Assembly (NCBI GenBank): GCA_028066595.1
Contig: JALCBJ010000053.1
Location: 1 to 36,952, forward strand
Reading direction: 5' to 3'
DNA length: 36,952 bases
From: Thermoanaerobaculia bacterium
GTDB taxonomy: Bacteria; Acidobacteriota; Thermoanaerobaculia; Multivoradales; J023
The translations under genes and the position numbers were made by a program. Under the pieces are notes generated by a model. The model was given only the letters and a program-made list of their open reading frames with translations. It did not search any database and was not told the origin of the DNA. Positions 26,267 to 34,112 of this stretch are shown one piece after another (position 1 is the first letter of the stretch; every line of letters begins with the position of its first letter).

Positions 26267-28488
26267 AGAGCCGACGAGACGGAAAGATCGAGCGGACGAA
26301 CGCGCTCCCGATCCGGGCCTTGACCGCTACCCTTGTGTTGGCACTTGCTTCGACAGGCTGCGGCACTGAGCGAACAGGCGAGTCAGATATCGAGGTAGAG
26401 CTCACAGGTCGCTATGCCGGAGCGCCGGTCGTCCTCATCTCGTTGGATACGCTGCGTTCCGACTACCTGCCGGTCTACGGCTATGACGGTATCGAGACCC
26501 CCGCCCTGGATCGTCTGGCGAAGGACGGTCTCGTTTTCGACAGCGCCTGGTCGCACTACCCGCTGACCGTGCCATCCCATGCGTCTATCCTGACGGGTGC
26601 GCTGCCGACGGAGCACGGTGTGCGGGACAACGTCGGCTATCCGCTGCGCAGCGATGAGTTTCACTATCTCCCGCGGCTGCTCCGGGAAGCCGGATATCGC
26701 ACCGCGGGTGCGGTCTCGACGTTTCTCTTGGCGGGCGACGCGGGCTTCGGCGATGGCTTCGAGCTCTATGACGACCAGATCGCCCGAGATCTCGAGAGAT
26801 CGCTGGCGGCGAGTCAACGCTCAGGAGATGAGACTCTCGATCGCCTTCTACCCTGGCTGGCGGAAGCGCACGACGAACCGTTCTTCCTGTTCTTCCATCT
26901 CTACGAGCCCCACACGCCCTACGACCCGCCCGAACCCTTCGCCTCTCGTTACGACGATCCCTACGCCGGCGAGGTCGCGCACGCGGACGCCATCGTCGGT
27001 CGCCTGCTGGCGGAGCTGGACCGTTTGGGCGTCTACGACCGCAGCCTGATCGTGGCATTGTCGGATCATGGCGAGGGCCTGGGAGACCATGGGGAAGCGG
27101 AGCACGGCGTCTTGCTCTACCGGGAAGCGCTCCAGATACCTTTGATCGTGAAGCTACCGGCAGATGATGGCGTCCGAACGGGGGAAAGGGTGGCCAAGCC
27201 TGCGCAACTGATCGACGTGGCACCGACGATCCGAGCACTGGTCGGAGTCGAGCCACCGCAGGACGGATCGGTCCCGCTGCTCGACCTGCGTCGTCCGGAT
27301 GCACCCAACCGACGGATCTACGCCGAGACGTACTATCCGCGCCTACGCCTCGGTTGGAGCGAGCTGACTTCGGCCATCGAGGATCGGTTCTACCTGATCG
27401 ACGGCCCGGATCCCGAGCTCTTCGACCTCACTACGGACCCAGGTCAGACGCGGAACGTCTTGCTCGACAACCGTCGCGACTATGCGGCCTTGGACAGCTG
27501 GCTGGAACAACAGGTCGCCGACCTGACCGCACCTTCTGCGGTCGACGAAGAGACCCAGAGTCGGCTCGCCTCCCTCGGCTACCTCTCCTCGTCCGCGGCG
27601 GTGGGCGATGGCCCGCTGCCGGATCCAAAGAGCCGCATTCATGTCCTCACCGATCTGGCGGAAGCCTTCCAGTTGCAAGGTCGCGGGCGCCATGCCGAAG
27701 CCGTAGAGTCCTTCCGACGCGTCGTCAACGACAACGCGGGGCTCGCGGACGGCCTCGAAGGCATGGCCACCTCGCTTCACGCCCTGGGTCGCCTGGACGA
27801 AGCGATCGACGCCTATCAGCAGGCCATGACGGCCAGCGGTGGAGCCGATCGCGTGGCACTCAACCTGGCCCGTGTGTTCCTCGAAGCCGGGCGGCTGGAC
27901 GATGCCGTGGCCCATGCCGAGCTCGCCCTGCCCACGCGTCCCCCGGAAGCCAACCTGATCCTGGCTCGTGTGGCGTTGAGGGACGAACGCCCCGAGGGCG
28001 CGATAGAGCTCGGTCGAACGGCCCTGGCTTCCCGACCCGGAGACGTGTCAGCGCACATTCTGCTGGCGGAGGCGCTCATCCTGACCGGGGATCTCGATGC
28101 CGCATCTCGGGAAGTCACCGCCGCGAATGCAGCTCGAGACGCTCAGTCGGGCGATGTCACGCCCACCGATTTCTTCTTCGTGCAGGGTGAGTTGGCCGCG
28201 CAGCAGGGTCAAGGGGAGGATGCCGTGCGATTCTTCCTACAAGAGATCCAGAAGAATCCTGGCAACCTCCGCGCCTACACCCGACTGGCCTTCCTCTATG
28301 CCTTCTTCGACCAACCCGCCCAAGCTACCGCGGCTCTGCGCCAGATGGTCGATGCCAACCCTCGTCCGTCGGCCTACGGAGCTGCGGTCGAGGCACTCCG
28401 CGCACTGGGCGACGAAGGCCAAGCTTCGCGGCTTCTGGACTACGCACGGCGACAGTTTCCACAAGATGTGACTCTGCAGGAGCTCTGA
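26263..28488 (+). CDS. sulfatase-like lipoprotein with C-terminal TPRs, copy 3
   Basis: The 741-residue protein begins at ATG 26263, overlapping the previous stop as ATGA. It has a basic N-terminus, a hydrophobic stretch (TATLVLALAS) and a lipobox-like STGC (Cys33). The catalytic domain shows ISLDTLRSD (Asp62), TVPSH with Thr102, and SDHGEGLGDHGEAEHG. It shares whole phrases with copy 2, such as DEPFFLFFH and SLGYLSS, so the two are close duplicates; copy 1 is more distant. TPR-like repeats occupy about residue 460 to the end. The three proteins probably act together outside the inner membrane. Their substrate is not apparent; the adjacent receptors suggest a shared nutrient. Confidence 0.88.
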   Translation: MKSRRDGKIERTNALPIRALTATLVLALASTGCGTERTGESDIEVELTGRYAGAPVVLISLDTLRSDYLPVYGYDGIETPALDRLAKDGLVFDSAWSHYPLTVPSHASILTGALPTEHGVRDNVGYPLRSDEFHYLPRLLREAGYRTAGAVSTFLLAGDAGFGDGFELYDDQIARDLERSLAASQRSGDETLDRLLPWLAEAHDEPFFLFFHLYEPHTPYDPPEPFASRYDDPYAGEVAHADAIVGRLLAELDRLGVYDRSLIVALSDHGEGLGDHGEAEHGVLLYREALQIPLIVKLPADDGVRTGERVAKPAQLIDVAPTIRALVGVEPPQDGSVPLLDLRRPDAPNRRIYAETYYPRLRLGWSELTSAIEDRFYLIDGPDPELFDLTTDPGQTRNVLLDNRRDYAALDSWLEQQVADLTAPSAVDEETQSRLASLGYLSSSAAVGDGPLPDPKSRIHVLTDLAEAFQLQGRGRHAEAVESFRRVVNDNAGLADGLEGMATSLHALGRLDEAIDAYQQAMTASGGADRVALNLARVFLEAGRLDDAVAHAELALPTRPPEANLILARVALRDERPEGAIELGRTALASRPGDVSAHILLAEALILTGDLDAASREVTAANAARDAQSGDVTPTDFFFVQGELAAQQGQGEDAVRFFLQEIQKNPGNLRAYTRLAFLYAFFDQPAQATAALRQMVDANPRPSAYGAAVEALRALGDEGQASRLLDYARRQFPQDVTLQEL

Positions 28489-28502
28489 CGTTCTCCGGCG
28501 GC

Positions 28503-29198
28503 TCAGTCCTGCCGCGACTGCAGATACGACTCGTAGATGGTCTTCGAGTTGCCCGCGAACGACAGAAAACGGATACCCACTCCGCCGATCTCTTCCTGGC
28601 GGCTCGTATGCCGTACCACCTCTCCGATGCCGACGACCGGACGGTTGGCACCGGGCATTTCGAAACGGAAGTAGAGTCGGCTGCCTTTCGCGGGCCGCTG
28701 CTCGGTTTCCAAGAGCGCTCCCGACATCGACGAGTTGCGAACCCTGCACGGCACTGTCCCGTCGGGCTCTGCATTTTCGAGTCGGAATTGAGCAGGAAAG
28801 GAAACCATGCGCCTCGGCGCCACGAAGATGACGCCCATCACCGCTTCGAGCAGAGTTTCCGCATCGGTGTCGAGGGCGACCACGCGGCTGATACCGTTGT
28901 CGATGAACTCTTCTGCCGAGGCGCGAAACTCCTCGCGGGTCATCAGAACCACGGGTGTGTTGCGACTCGTGTGACCCGGTCGGCGAAGGGTCCTGAGGAA
29001 GTCTTCGAGAGGCATTTCCTCGAGCGGAAAGTTCACGAGGAGCGCATCGAGGGTCAGGGTATCCAGGAGCTCCAGCGCTCCGGCGACCGATGGGAACCGA
29101 TCGACTTCGAGACCTCCCGGTGAGAGGAACTCGTCGACGATATGGAATTCGAACGACCCGAGGCCGATGGCTAGGATTTTTCTATGGCGTACCGGCAT
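28503..29198 (-). CDS. PilZ-domain protein with degenerate response-regulator receiver domain
   Basis: The 231-residue protein has two parts. Residues 5-120 look like a receiver domain (KILAIGLGSFEFHIVDEFL, TLDALLVNFPLEEMPLEDFL), but the phosphorylated Asp is replaced by Asn56 and the conserved Lys region is not seen, so it is likely a pseudo-receiver. Residues 127-226 form a PilZ domain, which binds cyclic di-GMP in many proteins. The N-x-S-x-x-G motif is there (NSSMSG, 155-160), while the R-x-x-x-R motif before it is incomplete (PRRMVSF). Binding is therefore uncertain. It may regulate motility or surface behaviour. It converges with the sulfatase-like operon, 14 nt apart. Confidence 0.82.
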   Translation of the reverse strand: MPVRHRKILAIGLGSFEFHIVDEFLSPGGLEVDRFPSVAGALELLDTLTLDALLVNFPLEEMPLEDFLRTLRRPGHTSRNTPVVLMTREEFRASAEEFIDNGISRVVALDTDAETLLEAVMGVIFVAPRRMVSFPAQFRLENAEPDGTVPCRVRNSSMSGALLETEQRPAKGSRLYFRFEMPGANRPVVGIGEVVRHTSRQEEIGGVGIRFLSFAGNSKTIYESYLQSRQD

Positions 29199-29368
29199 GG
29201 GTAATCAGGCGGAAGGTGGTGAGCCGCGTCTCGCAAGAAGCAGAGAGCTTATCAGCGGTGTACGGGGACCCTTGATAGAATTTCTTCGCTCGTACGCCGG
29301 GCCGTTTCGAACGTCGGCACCTCGGAATGCACCTGTCACCCACCGCTTTCGATACACGACATAGAACG

Positions 29369-29770
29369 ATGTTTCGAGTCGTCTTTCTCTGTACCGAGAA
29401 CTCCAACCGCTCCCAGATGGCCGAGGGGTTCGCACGCCATCACGGTAGCGACGTGCTCGAAGCTCATAGCGCCGGCTCGAAGGCTTCGGGGCGTGTCAAT
29501 CCACGTGCAATCGAAGCCATGGCGGAGAAAGGTATCGACTTGGGAGCACATGACTCCAAGTCCACCGATCGATTGCCGGGCGGCAAGTTCGACGTGGTGA
29601 TCACCATGGGCTGCGGCGATCAGTGTCCTTGGGTGGCGGGCGAGCTGCGGGAAGACTGGGGGCTATCCGATCCCGGCCCGATGTCTTACGAAGGATTGCT
29701 CCAAGTACGCGATGAGATCGAGGGAAAGGTTCTGGACCTATTGTCGCGACTACGCGACAAGACGCCCTAG
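29369..29770 (+). CDS. arsC: arsenate reductase, thioredoxin-coupled low-molecular-weight phosphatase type
   Basis: The 133-residue protein has the P-loop CTENSNRS (C-x5-R-S) with nucleophile Cys8 and Arg14, and the second conserved region TMGCGDQCPW with Cys82 and Cys86, the resolving pair of the arsenate reductase branch. DPGPMSYEG near residue 115 is the usual acid region. It reduces arsenate to arsenite, or may act as a tyrosine phosphatase. ATG 29369 gives the normal start at the first beta-strand; an in-frame start at 29327 adds 14 residues. No arsR, arsB or acr3 gene is adjacent, so it stands alone. The upstream neighbour is divergent and the downstream one convergent. Confidence 0.87.
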   Translation: MFRVVFLCTENSNRSQMAEGFARHHGSDVLEAHSAGSKASGRVNPRAIEAMAEKGIDLGAHDSKSTDRLPGGKFDVVITMGCGDQCPWVAGELREDWGLSDPGPMSYEGLLQVRDEIEGKVLDLLSRLRDKTP

Positions 29771-29799
29771 ATCCGAAGTCGATCGACGGATCCCGATGG

Positions 29800-31161
29800 T
29801 TACCAGTTCGCTCCCTGGGTCGCGCCGTAGATCAGGAGGACGAAGATGGCCAAGGGACACACATAGCGCACAAGGAAGCCCCAAACCGGAACCGCTGGCA
29901 TCTTGTGACCGCCGTGTTCAATCGCGGCGACGGCCGCCTTGATGCCCCACTTCCAGCCAACGAAGATACAGATCAACATGGCGCCAAACGTGAGGAAGTA
30001 GGTTCCACAGAGCATATCCACGATGTCGAGGAAGCCCTTCTTTTCGGTGATCCTAGAGAGGGAAGCACTGGCGCCGAGAGACAAGGCACTGGGAACCGCC
30101 AGCGCAAAGCAGGAACTCGCGACGGCCCAAGTCGCCCTCTCACGTCGCCATCCCCGCTCATCGACGAGGTAGGCTACGATGACTTCCAGCAGGCTGATGG
30201 TCGACGTTAGAGCGGCGATCGACAGCAGGCCGTAGAAGATGAACGCCATTAGGTTGCTGGCCGGCATTGCGTCGAAGATGCCGCCCATGACCACGAAGAT
30301 CAGCCCAGGTCCTTTGTCAGGCTCAGCGCCTACGAGAAATAGGGCCGGAAAGATGACGAGTCCAGCCAGGATGGCGATGCAAGTGTCGAAGACGGCGATC
30401 GTCATGGCCGACGCCGGCAAATTCTCTTCCTTCGGCAAGTAGGAACCGTAGGTGATCATAGCGCCCATGCCGAGGGAAAGGCTGAAGAGCGCCTGGCCAA
30501 GTGCCGACACGATCCCCTGGAAAGAGATTTCGTCGAGCTGGGGCTTGAACATGAAGGCCAGGCCCTCACCCGCCGTCGGCAAAGTAAGCGCGCGGGCTAC
30601 CAAAATCAACAGGAAGACGAAGAGGATCGGCATGAGCCATGTTGCCGCCTTCTCGATGCCGCCTCCGATGCCCTTGCGCACGACCAGTGCGGTCACGAGC
30701 AGGAAGCCGAACGATACTCCGATCATCCATACTGGACTGGCGACGATCTGGCCGAAGATCTCGCCGCTTTGCGCAATGTCGATTCCTCCGAACTTGCCTC
30801 CGATGGCAAAACCAGCGTACATCGCGGTGAGGCCGGCGATCACCGAGTAGAACGACAGTATGCCAAAGCCGGTAAGCACGCCGAGTCCGCCGAGTGCTGG
30901 CCACCAGGAGTTAGGAACCAGCTTCTTGAATGCCGTTACCGGACTCGTCTGCGTACTGTTGCCGATGGACAGCTCTGCGAAAAGCACCGGCACACCAATG
31001 AGGAACACGAAGCCGATGTACATGATGACCCAGGCGCCACCCCCATGAGTGCCGGCGGTATAGGGGAATCGCCAAATATTGCCGAGGCCGATGGCGGAGC
31101 CGGCGGCGGCCAGGATGAAGCCGAAACGGGAATTGAACTTGCCGCGATCGAGAGTGGACAT
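29800..31161 (-). CDS. sodium:neurotransmitter symporter (NSS/SNF) family transporter
   Basis: The 453-residue inner-membrane protein imports an amino acid or related amine using the sodium gradient, like LeuT, Tyt1 and MhsT. The first membrane segment holds the signature GSAIGLGNIWRFPY, broken here as GSAIGLGN and IWRFPY, which makes the sodium and substrate sites. About eleven membrane segments are recognisable, the usual number for the bacterial short type. The start ATG at 31159-31161 has GGAGA about 6 nt upstream; an in-frame start further out would add 25 residues without family likeness. No regulator or metabolic gene is adjacent that would name the substrate. The next gene upstream is divergent. 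Confidence 0.9.
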   Translation of the reverse strand: MSTLDRGKFNSRFGFILAAAGSAIGLGNIWRFPYTAGTHGGGAWVIMYIGFVFLIGVPVLFAELSIGNSTQTSPVTAFKKLVPNSWWPALGGLGVLTGFGILSFYSVIAGLTAMYAGFAIGGKFGGIDIAQSGEIFGQIVASPVWMIGVSFGFLLVTALVVRKGIGGGIEKAATWLMPILFVFLLILVARALTLPTAGEGLAFMFKPQLDEISFQGIVSALGQALFSLSLGMGAMITYGSYLPKEENLPASAMTIAVFDTCIAILAGLVIFPALFLVGAEPDKGPGLIFVVMGGIFDAMPASNLMAFIFYGLLSIAALTSTISLLEVIVAYLVDERGWRRERATWAVASSCFALAVPSALSLGASASLSRITEKKGFLDIVDMLCGTYFLTFGAMLICIFVGWKWGIKAAVAAIEHGGHKMPAVPVWGFLVRYVCPLAIFVLLIYGATQGANW

Positions 31162-31487
31162 TGCAAGGTCTCCTGGCGTTGGGACGCGCGGAGAGCTGTT
31201 CGGGGGGCCCTGAGAGCGCGTTTTGGCGGGAATCATTGCCGAAAGAAGTGTCGGTATCGTACACCAGGCTCCTGGTCGCAGAGCTTGGGCCGGAGCCTGC
31301 TACACTCGCCGAGCCGGCAAGCTCCGCGTCACGTGTTGCGACCGCGCCCCGCTCGGCAGCCTCGGAGAGCCCGCGGGTCGCACGCCGAAATTCGTGATGT
31401 GTCGAGGGGTCGGTTTCATCCCGAAGAACGCATCTTCACGTACCGGCTCTGCCCGAATCCGCCCGGCAGCCGAAGCCGAGAGGTTCT
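31162..31487. other. divergent intergenic region between the symporter and the ACT-helicase gene
   Basis: No gene is seen. The left part carries the symporter's ribosome site on the minus strand. On the plus strand a TGCTACACT at 31298-31306 may be an extended -10, which would give a leader of about 175 nt for the helicase gene. GAGAGG is at 31478-31483, 4 nt before its ATG. Confidence 0.5.
31301..31306 (+). promoter_or_regulatory. possible extended -10 (TACACT, in TGCTACACT) for the ACT-helicase gene
   Basis: TGCTACACT fits the extended -10 pattern found before other genes. No -35 with normal spacing is seen. A start here would leave a long untranslated leader, a common feature of cold-regulated RNA helicase genes, but no known motif is recognised. 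Confidence 0.27.
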
Positions 31488-33575
31488 ATGAGTTCCAAGT
31501 CCCGATCCCAGGCCTGTCCGGAGGAGTCGGACGGTACCCGCCGTCTCGCCCTCCGCGTGCATCCCGGAGCCTATGCCGTCTGTCGCATGCACCCGCGTGC
31601 GCGTATTCCTAAGTGGATTCACGACGCAGCTGTCTACAGCGCCACTCGTACGCATGACGAGCTGACCCTTGTGGCGCCCCACGAGCTCGTACCCAACGGT
31701 GTCCACCACGAGGGTGGTCGCCGGATGGTGCAGGTTGTAGGTGAGTTCGATTTCGAAGAGATCGGCGTACTCGCTTCGATCGCTTCGCCGCTCGCCGAAG
31801 CCGAGATCAGTATCTATGTACTGTCCACCTTCGCAACCGACTACTTGTTCTTGCTGGAGGATGATCTCGATGACGCGCTCGATGTGCTGGAGGATGCGGG
31901 TCACTTGATCCTCGAGGAGGATGAGCCCGCGGAATCCGCAGGCGACCGACCATCCGAAGACGACCTCTTCGCAGAAGCCGAGCGCAGGGAAGCCGATAGT
32001 CCCGATGACCGCCAGCAAGGCGACGAGCCTGGAGAGCGTCTCGAGGGACCTCAAGACGAAGAGGAGACGGTTCGTCTCACCGCCCATGCCGCCGTCTCGA
32101 CCGATCAGACGTTCGAGAGCTTGATGCGCACCGCGGTCGACGACGAGGACGACAGTTGGGGCGAAGAGGACGACGCCGAGGTTTCGCCGGAGCGTGAAAT
32201 GCCTCCCGAGCCCGATGCTTTGCCCGCCGACGAGCACGAGGAGTTCGACCGCGGCGAAGAGGACGGCGCCGAAGCTTCGCCGGAGAGCGAACCGCCTTCC
32301 GAGCTCGATGCTCTGCCCGCCGACGAGCGGGAAGAGTTCGACGAGAACGACCTGGAAGAGGGTATGTTCACCGGCGCCATTCCTCAGGTCGGGCTCGAGG
32401 TCATCGAAGACACTTGGCAGAGTCTCGGACTGTCCGCGGCCATCATCGACACCATCGAAGGTCTGGGCTTCAGTCATCCGACGTCGATTCAGGCAGCGGT
32501 GATTCCCATCGCGCTCGAAGGTACGGACATCATCGGTCTGGCGCAAACGGGTTCGGGAAAGACCGCGGCCTTCTGTTTGCCTCTGGCCGAACGCCTGACC
32601 CACGGTCGCGGGGTGCGCGGGCTGATCCTCTGTCCCACGCGTGAGATTGCGCTGCAGACCAAGGCGTTTCTCGATTCCTTCGGCCGCGACCACGAGCTGG
32701 AGACCGCCGTTATCATCGGTGGCGTCAAGTTTGGTCCACAGATTCAGGCGCTGCGGCGCAAGCCCGACATCCTCGTGGCCACTCCTGGTCGCTTGGCGGA
32801 TCACATGCGGCGACGGAACGTCCACCTTCGGGACGTCGAGGAACTGGTGCTCGACGAGGCCGATCACATGTTGGACCTCGGCTTCCTGCCGCAGATCCAG
32901 GAGATCTTGACTCAGGTTCCGGAGGATCGGCGCACCATGATGTTCTCGGCCACCATGCCGCCACCGATCGAGCGCCTCGCTCAGCGCTTCATGGACGATC
33001 CCTACCTGGTCGACCAGCGTCCGGTGGACAAGGTTGCTTCGGGGATCGAGCATCGTCTGTATCTGGTGACGCAGGACAGCGACAAGAAAGAGGCGCTCGT
33101 GCAGTTGCTGAAGGAGGTCGAAGGCTCGACGCTGGTCTTCGCGCGCCGCAAGATCGATGTCGAGTGGCTCGCACGACAGCTACAGAACGCTGGCGTCGAG
33201 GCCGAGCGCATTCATTCCGACCGAACGCAGGCCCAGCGCGTCCGGGCGCTCAAGGGCTTCCGCCAAGGCAGCACGAGGATTCTCGCCGCCACCGATGTCG
33301 CAGCACGAGGTATCGACGTCCCGCGGCTTCAGCACGTGGTCAACTACGAGTTGCCCGATACCGTCGAGGACTACGTTCATCGAGCCGGACGCACGGCCCG
33401 TGGTCAGGCCGTCGGCATCGTCTCGACCATCGGTACATGGCAAGACAAAGTCATGATCGGCGACATCGAGCGGGTCATCGGTAGGACCATTCCGCGCCAC
33501 GAGCTCGAGGGTATCGAGCACTACAAGGAACTGAAAAAGAAGCGGGGCGGCTTGCGGCGCCGACGTCTTCTCTGA
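31488..33575 (+). CDS. ACT-domain / DEAD-box RNA helicase fusion protein
   Basis: One 695-residue frame without interruption. Residues 19-142 match the bacterial ACT_7-type ACT family of stand-alone amino-acid sensors: PGAYAVCRM, VYSATRTHDELTLV, GVLASIASPLAEA, LSTFATDY (Asp118) and LEDAGH at the end. Residues 143-325 are a very acidic linker with a tandem repeat. Then comes a full DEAD-box helicase: Q motif GFSHPTSIQ from 327, AQTGSGKT 352-359, PTREIALQ, DEAD 456-459, SAT 487-489, ATDVAARGID, and HRAGRTAR 631-638. A basic tail (KKKRGGLRRRR) may bind RNA. DEAD-box proteins unwind short RNA duplexes with ATP. I infer that amino-acid binding may control the helicase. GAGAGG precedes ATG 31488. 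The next gene follows after 8 nt. Confidence 0.9.
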   Translation: MSSKSRSQACPEESDGTRRLALRVHPGAYAVCRMHPRARIPKWIHDAAVYSATRTHDELTLVAPHELVPNGVHHEGGRRMVQVVGEFDFEEIGVLASIASPLAEAEISIYVLSTFATDYLFLLEDDLDDALDVLEDAGHLILEEDEPAESAGDRPSEDDLFAEAERREADSPDDRQQGDEPGERLEGPQDEEETVRLTAHAAVSTDQTFESLMRTAVDDEDDSWGEEDDAEVSPEREMPPEPDALPADEHEEFDRGEEDGAEASPESEPPSELDALPADEREEFDENDLEEGMFTGAIPQVGLEVIEDTWQSLGLSAAIIDTIEGLGFSHPTSIQAAVIPIALEGTDIIGLAQTGSGKTAAFCLPLAERLTHGRGVRGLILCPTREIALQTKAFLDSFGRDHELETAVIIGGVKFGPQIQALRRKPDILVATPGRLADHMRRRNVHLRDVEELVLDEADHMLDLGFLPQIQEILTQVPEDRRTMMFSATMPPPIERLAQRFMDDPYLVDQRPVDKVASGIEHRLYLVTQDSDKKEALVQLLKEVEGSTLVFARRKIDVEWLARQLQNAGVEAERIHSDRTQAQRVRALKGFRQGSTRILAATDVAARGIDVPRLQHVVNYELPDTVEDYVHRAGRTARGQAVGIVSTIGTWQDKVMIGDIERVIGRTIPRHELEGIEHYKELKKKRGGLRRRRLL
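32160..32342 (+). repeat. two tandem 90-bp repeats in the acidic linker of the ACT-helicase protein
   Basis: Copies at 32160-32249 and 32253-32342, with a 93-nt period, start with GGCGAAGAGGACG and end with GAGTTCGAC. Each codes for a segment with GEED, SPE and DALPADE. The copies differ by base substitutions but keep the frame, so the linker lengthened by duplication. Confidence 0.85.
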
Positions 33576-33583
33576 GGTGGGTC

Positions 33584-34027
33584 ATGCCTGCGTCGCTGCA
33601 GAGATCCGAAGATCTTGCCGAGTTCAAGAGGCGTATCGCCGGGCTGGAGCCCGACACTCGTGGGCTTTGGGGCACCATGGATGCCCACCAGATGCTTTGC
33701 CACGTGTCGGATCAGATACGCGTGGCGCTCGGAGATCTGCCGACAAAAGACCGCTCGTCACTGTTCACCCGAACCGTCCTGCCCTTCCTCATCATCCGCC
33801 TCGGAATGGAGCCGCCCAAGGGCAAAGTGAAGACCGCGCCGGAGATGAAGACCACCGGGGCGACGGACTGGGAGGCAGATCGGGAGGCGCTCTACGGGCT
33901 GATGGATCGTATGGCCGTAGCCACCGAAACGACGCGTCATCCGATGTTTGGTTTGCTTTCGGCGGAGACTTGGGGGCTTCTCAGTGCGCGCCACCTCGAC
34001 TACCACTTACGGCAGTTCGGGGCATGA
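33584..34027 (+). CDS. DUF1569 / DinB-like protein
   Basis: The 147-residue protein resembles DUF1569, a branch of the DinB/YfiT-like four-helix group. It has LWGTMDAHQMLCHVSDQIRVALGD, shown here in two parts (LWGTMDAHQMLCHV and SDQIRVALGD), with His residues that often bind a metal in the DinB fold, and ends with SARHLDYHLRQFG, which holds the other His. Some relatives are thiol-dependent metalloenzymes, but most have no known role. The start is ATG 33584 with GAGG about 7 nt upstream, 8 nt after the helicase stop, so the two are probably co-transcribed. A functional link to the helicase is not evident. Confidence 0.78.
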   Translation: MPASLQRSEDLAEFKRRIAGLEPDTRGLWGTMDAHQMLCHVSDQIRVALGDLPTKDRSSLFTRTVLPFLIIRLGMEPPKGKVKTAPEMKTTGATDWEADREALYGLMDRMAVATETTRHPMFGLLSAETWGLLSARHLDYHLRQFGA

Positions 34028-34077
34028 AGCGATGGAGGAAGGCCACGACCTTCGCCCTCGCAGGTCCTCCACGGGAT

Positions 34078-34102
34078 CGGAGTCGAACCTAGCTCGACTC
34101 CG
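34078..34102. terminator. hairpin between convergent genes, possible bidirectional terminator
   Basis: CGGAGTCGA (34078-34086) and TCGACTCCG (34094-34102) form a perfect 9-bp stem with a 7-nt loop, between the ends of two convergent genes. No T-run follows on either strand, so termination by the simple mechanism is doubtful. Confidence 0.35.
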
Positions 34103-34112
34103 ACGGCTCCCC

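Noticed and set aside
21714-28488. Calling the three enzymes formylglycine sulfatases
   Set aside because: All three have Thr-x-Pro-Ser-His in place of Cys/Ser-x-Pro-Ser-Arg, so the maturation motif is absent.
29770-29792. Hairpin GATCCG/CGGATC between arsC and the symporter gene
   Set aside because: Only six base pairs with an 11-nt loop and no T-run; too weak to call a terminator.
31416-33053. Long open frame on the minus strand opposite the ACT-helicase gene (545 codons)
   Set aside because: The plus-strand helicase motifs are decisive; the antisense frame has no recognisable domain or ribosome site.
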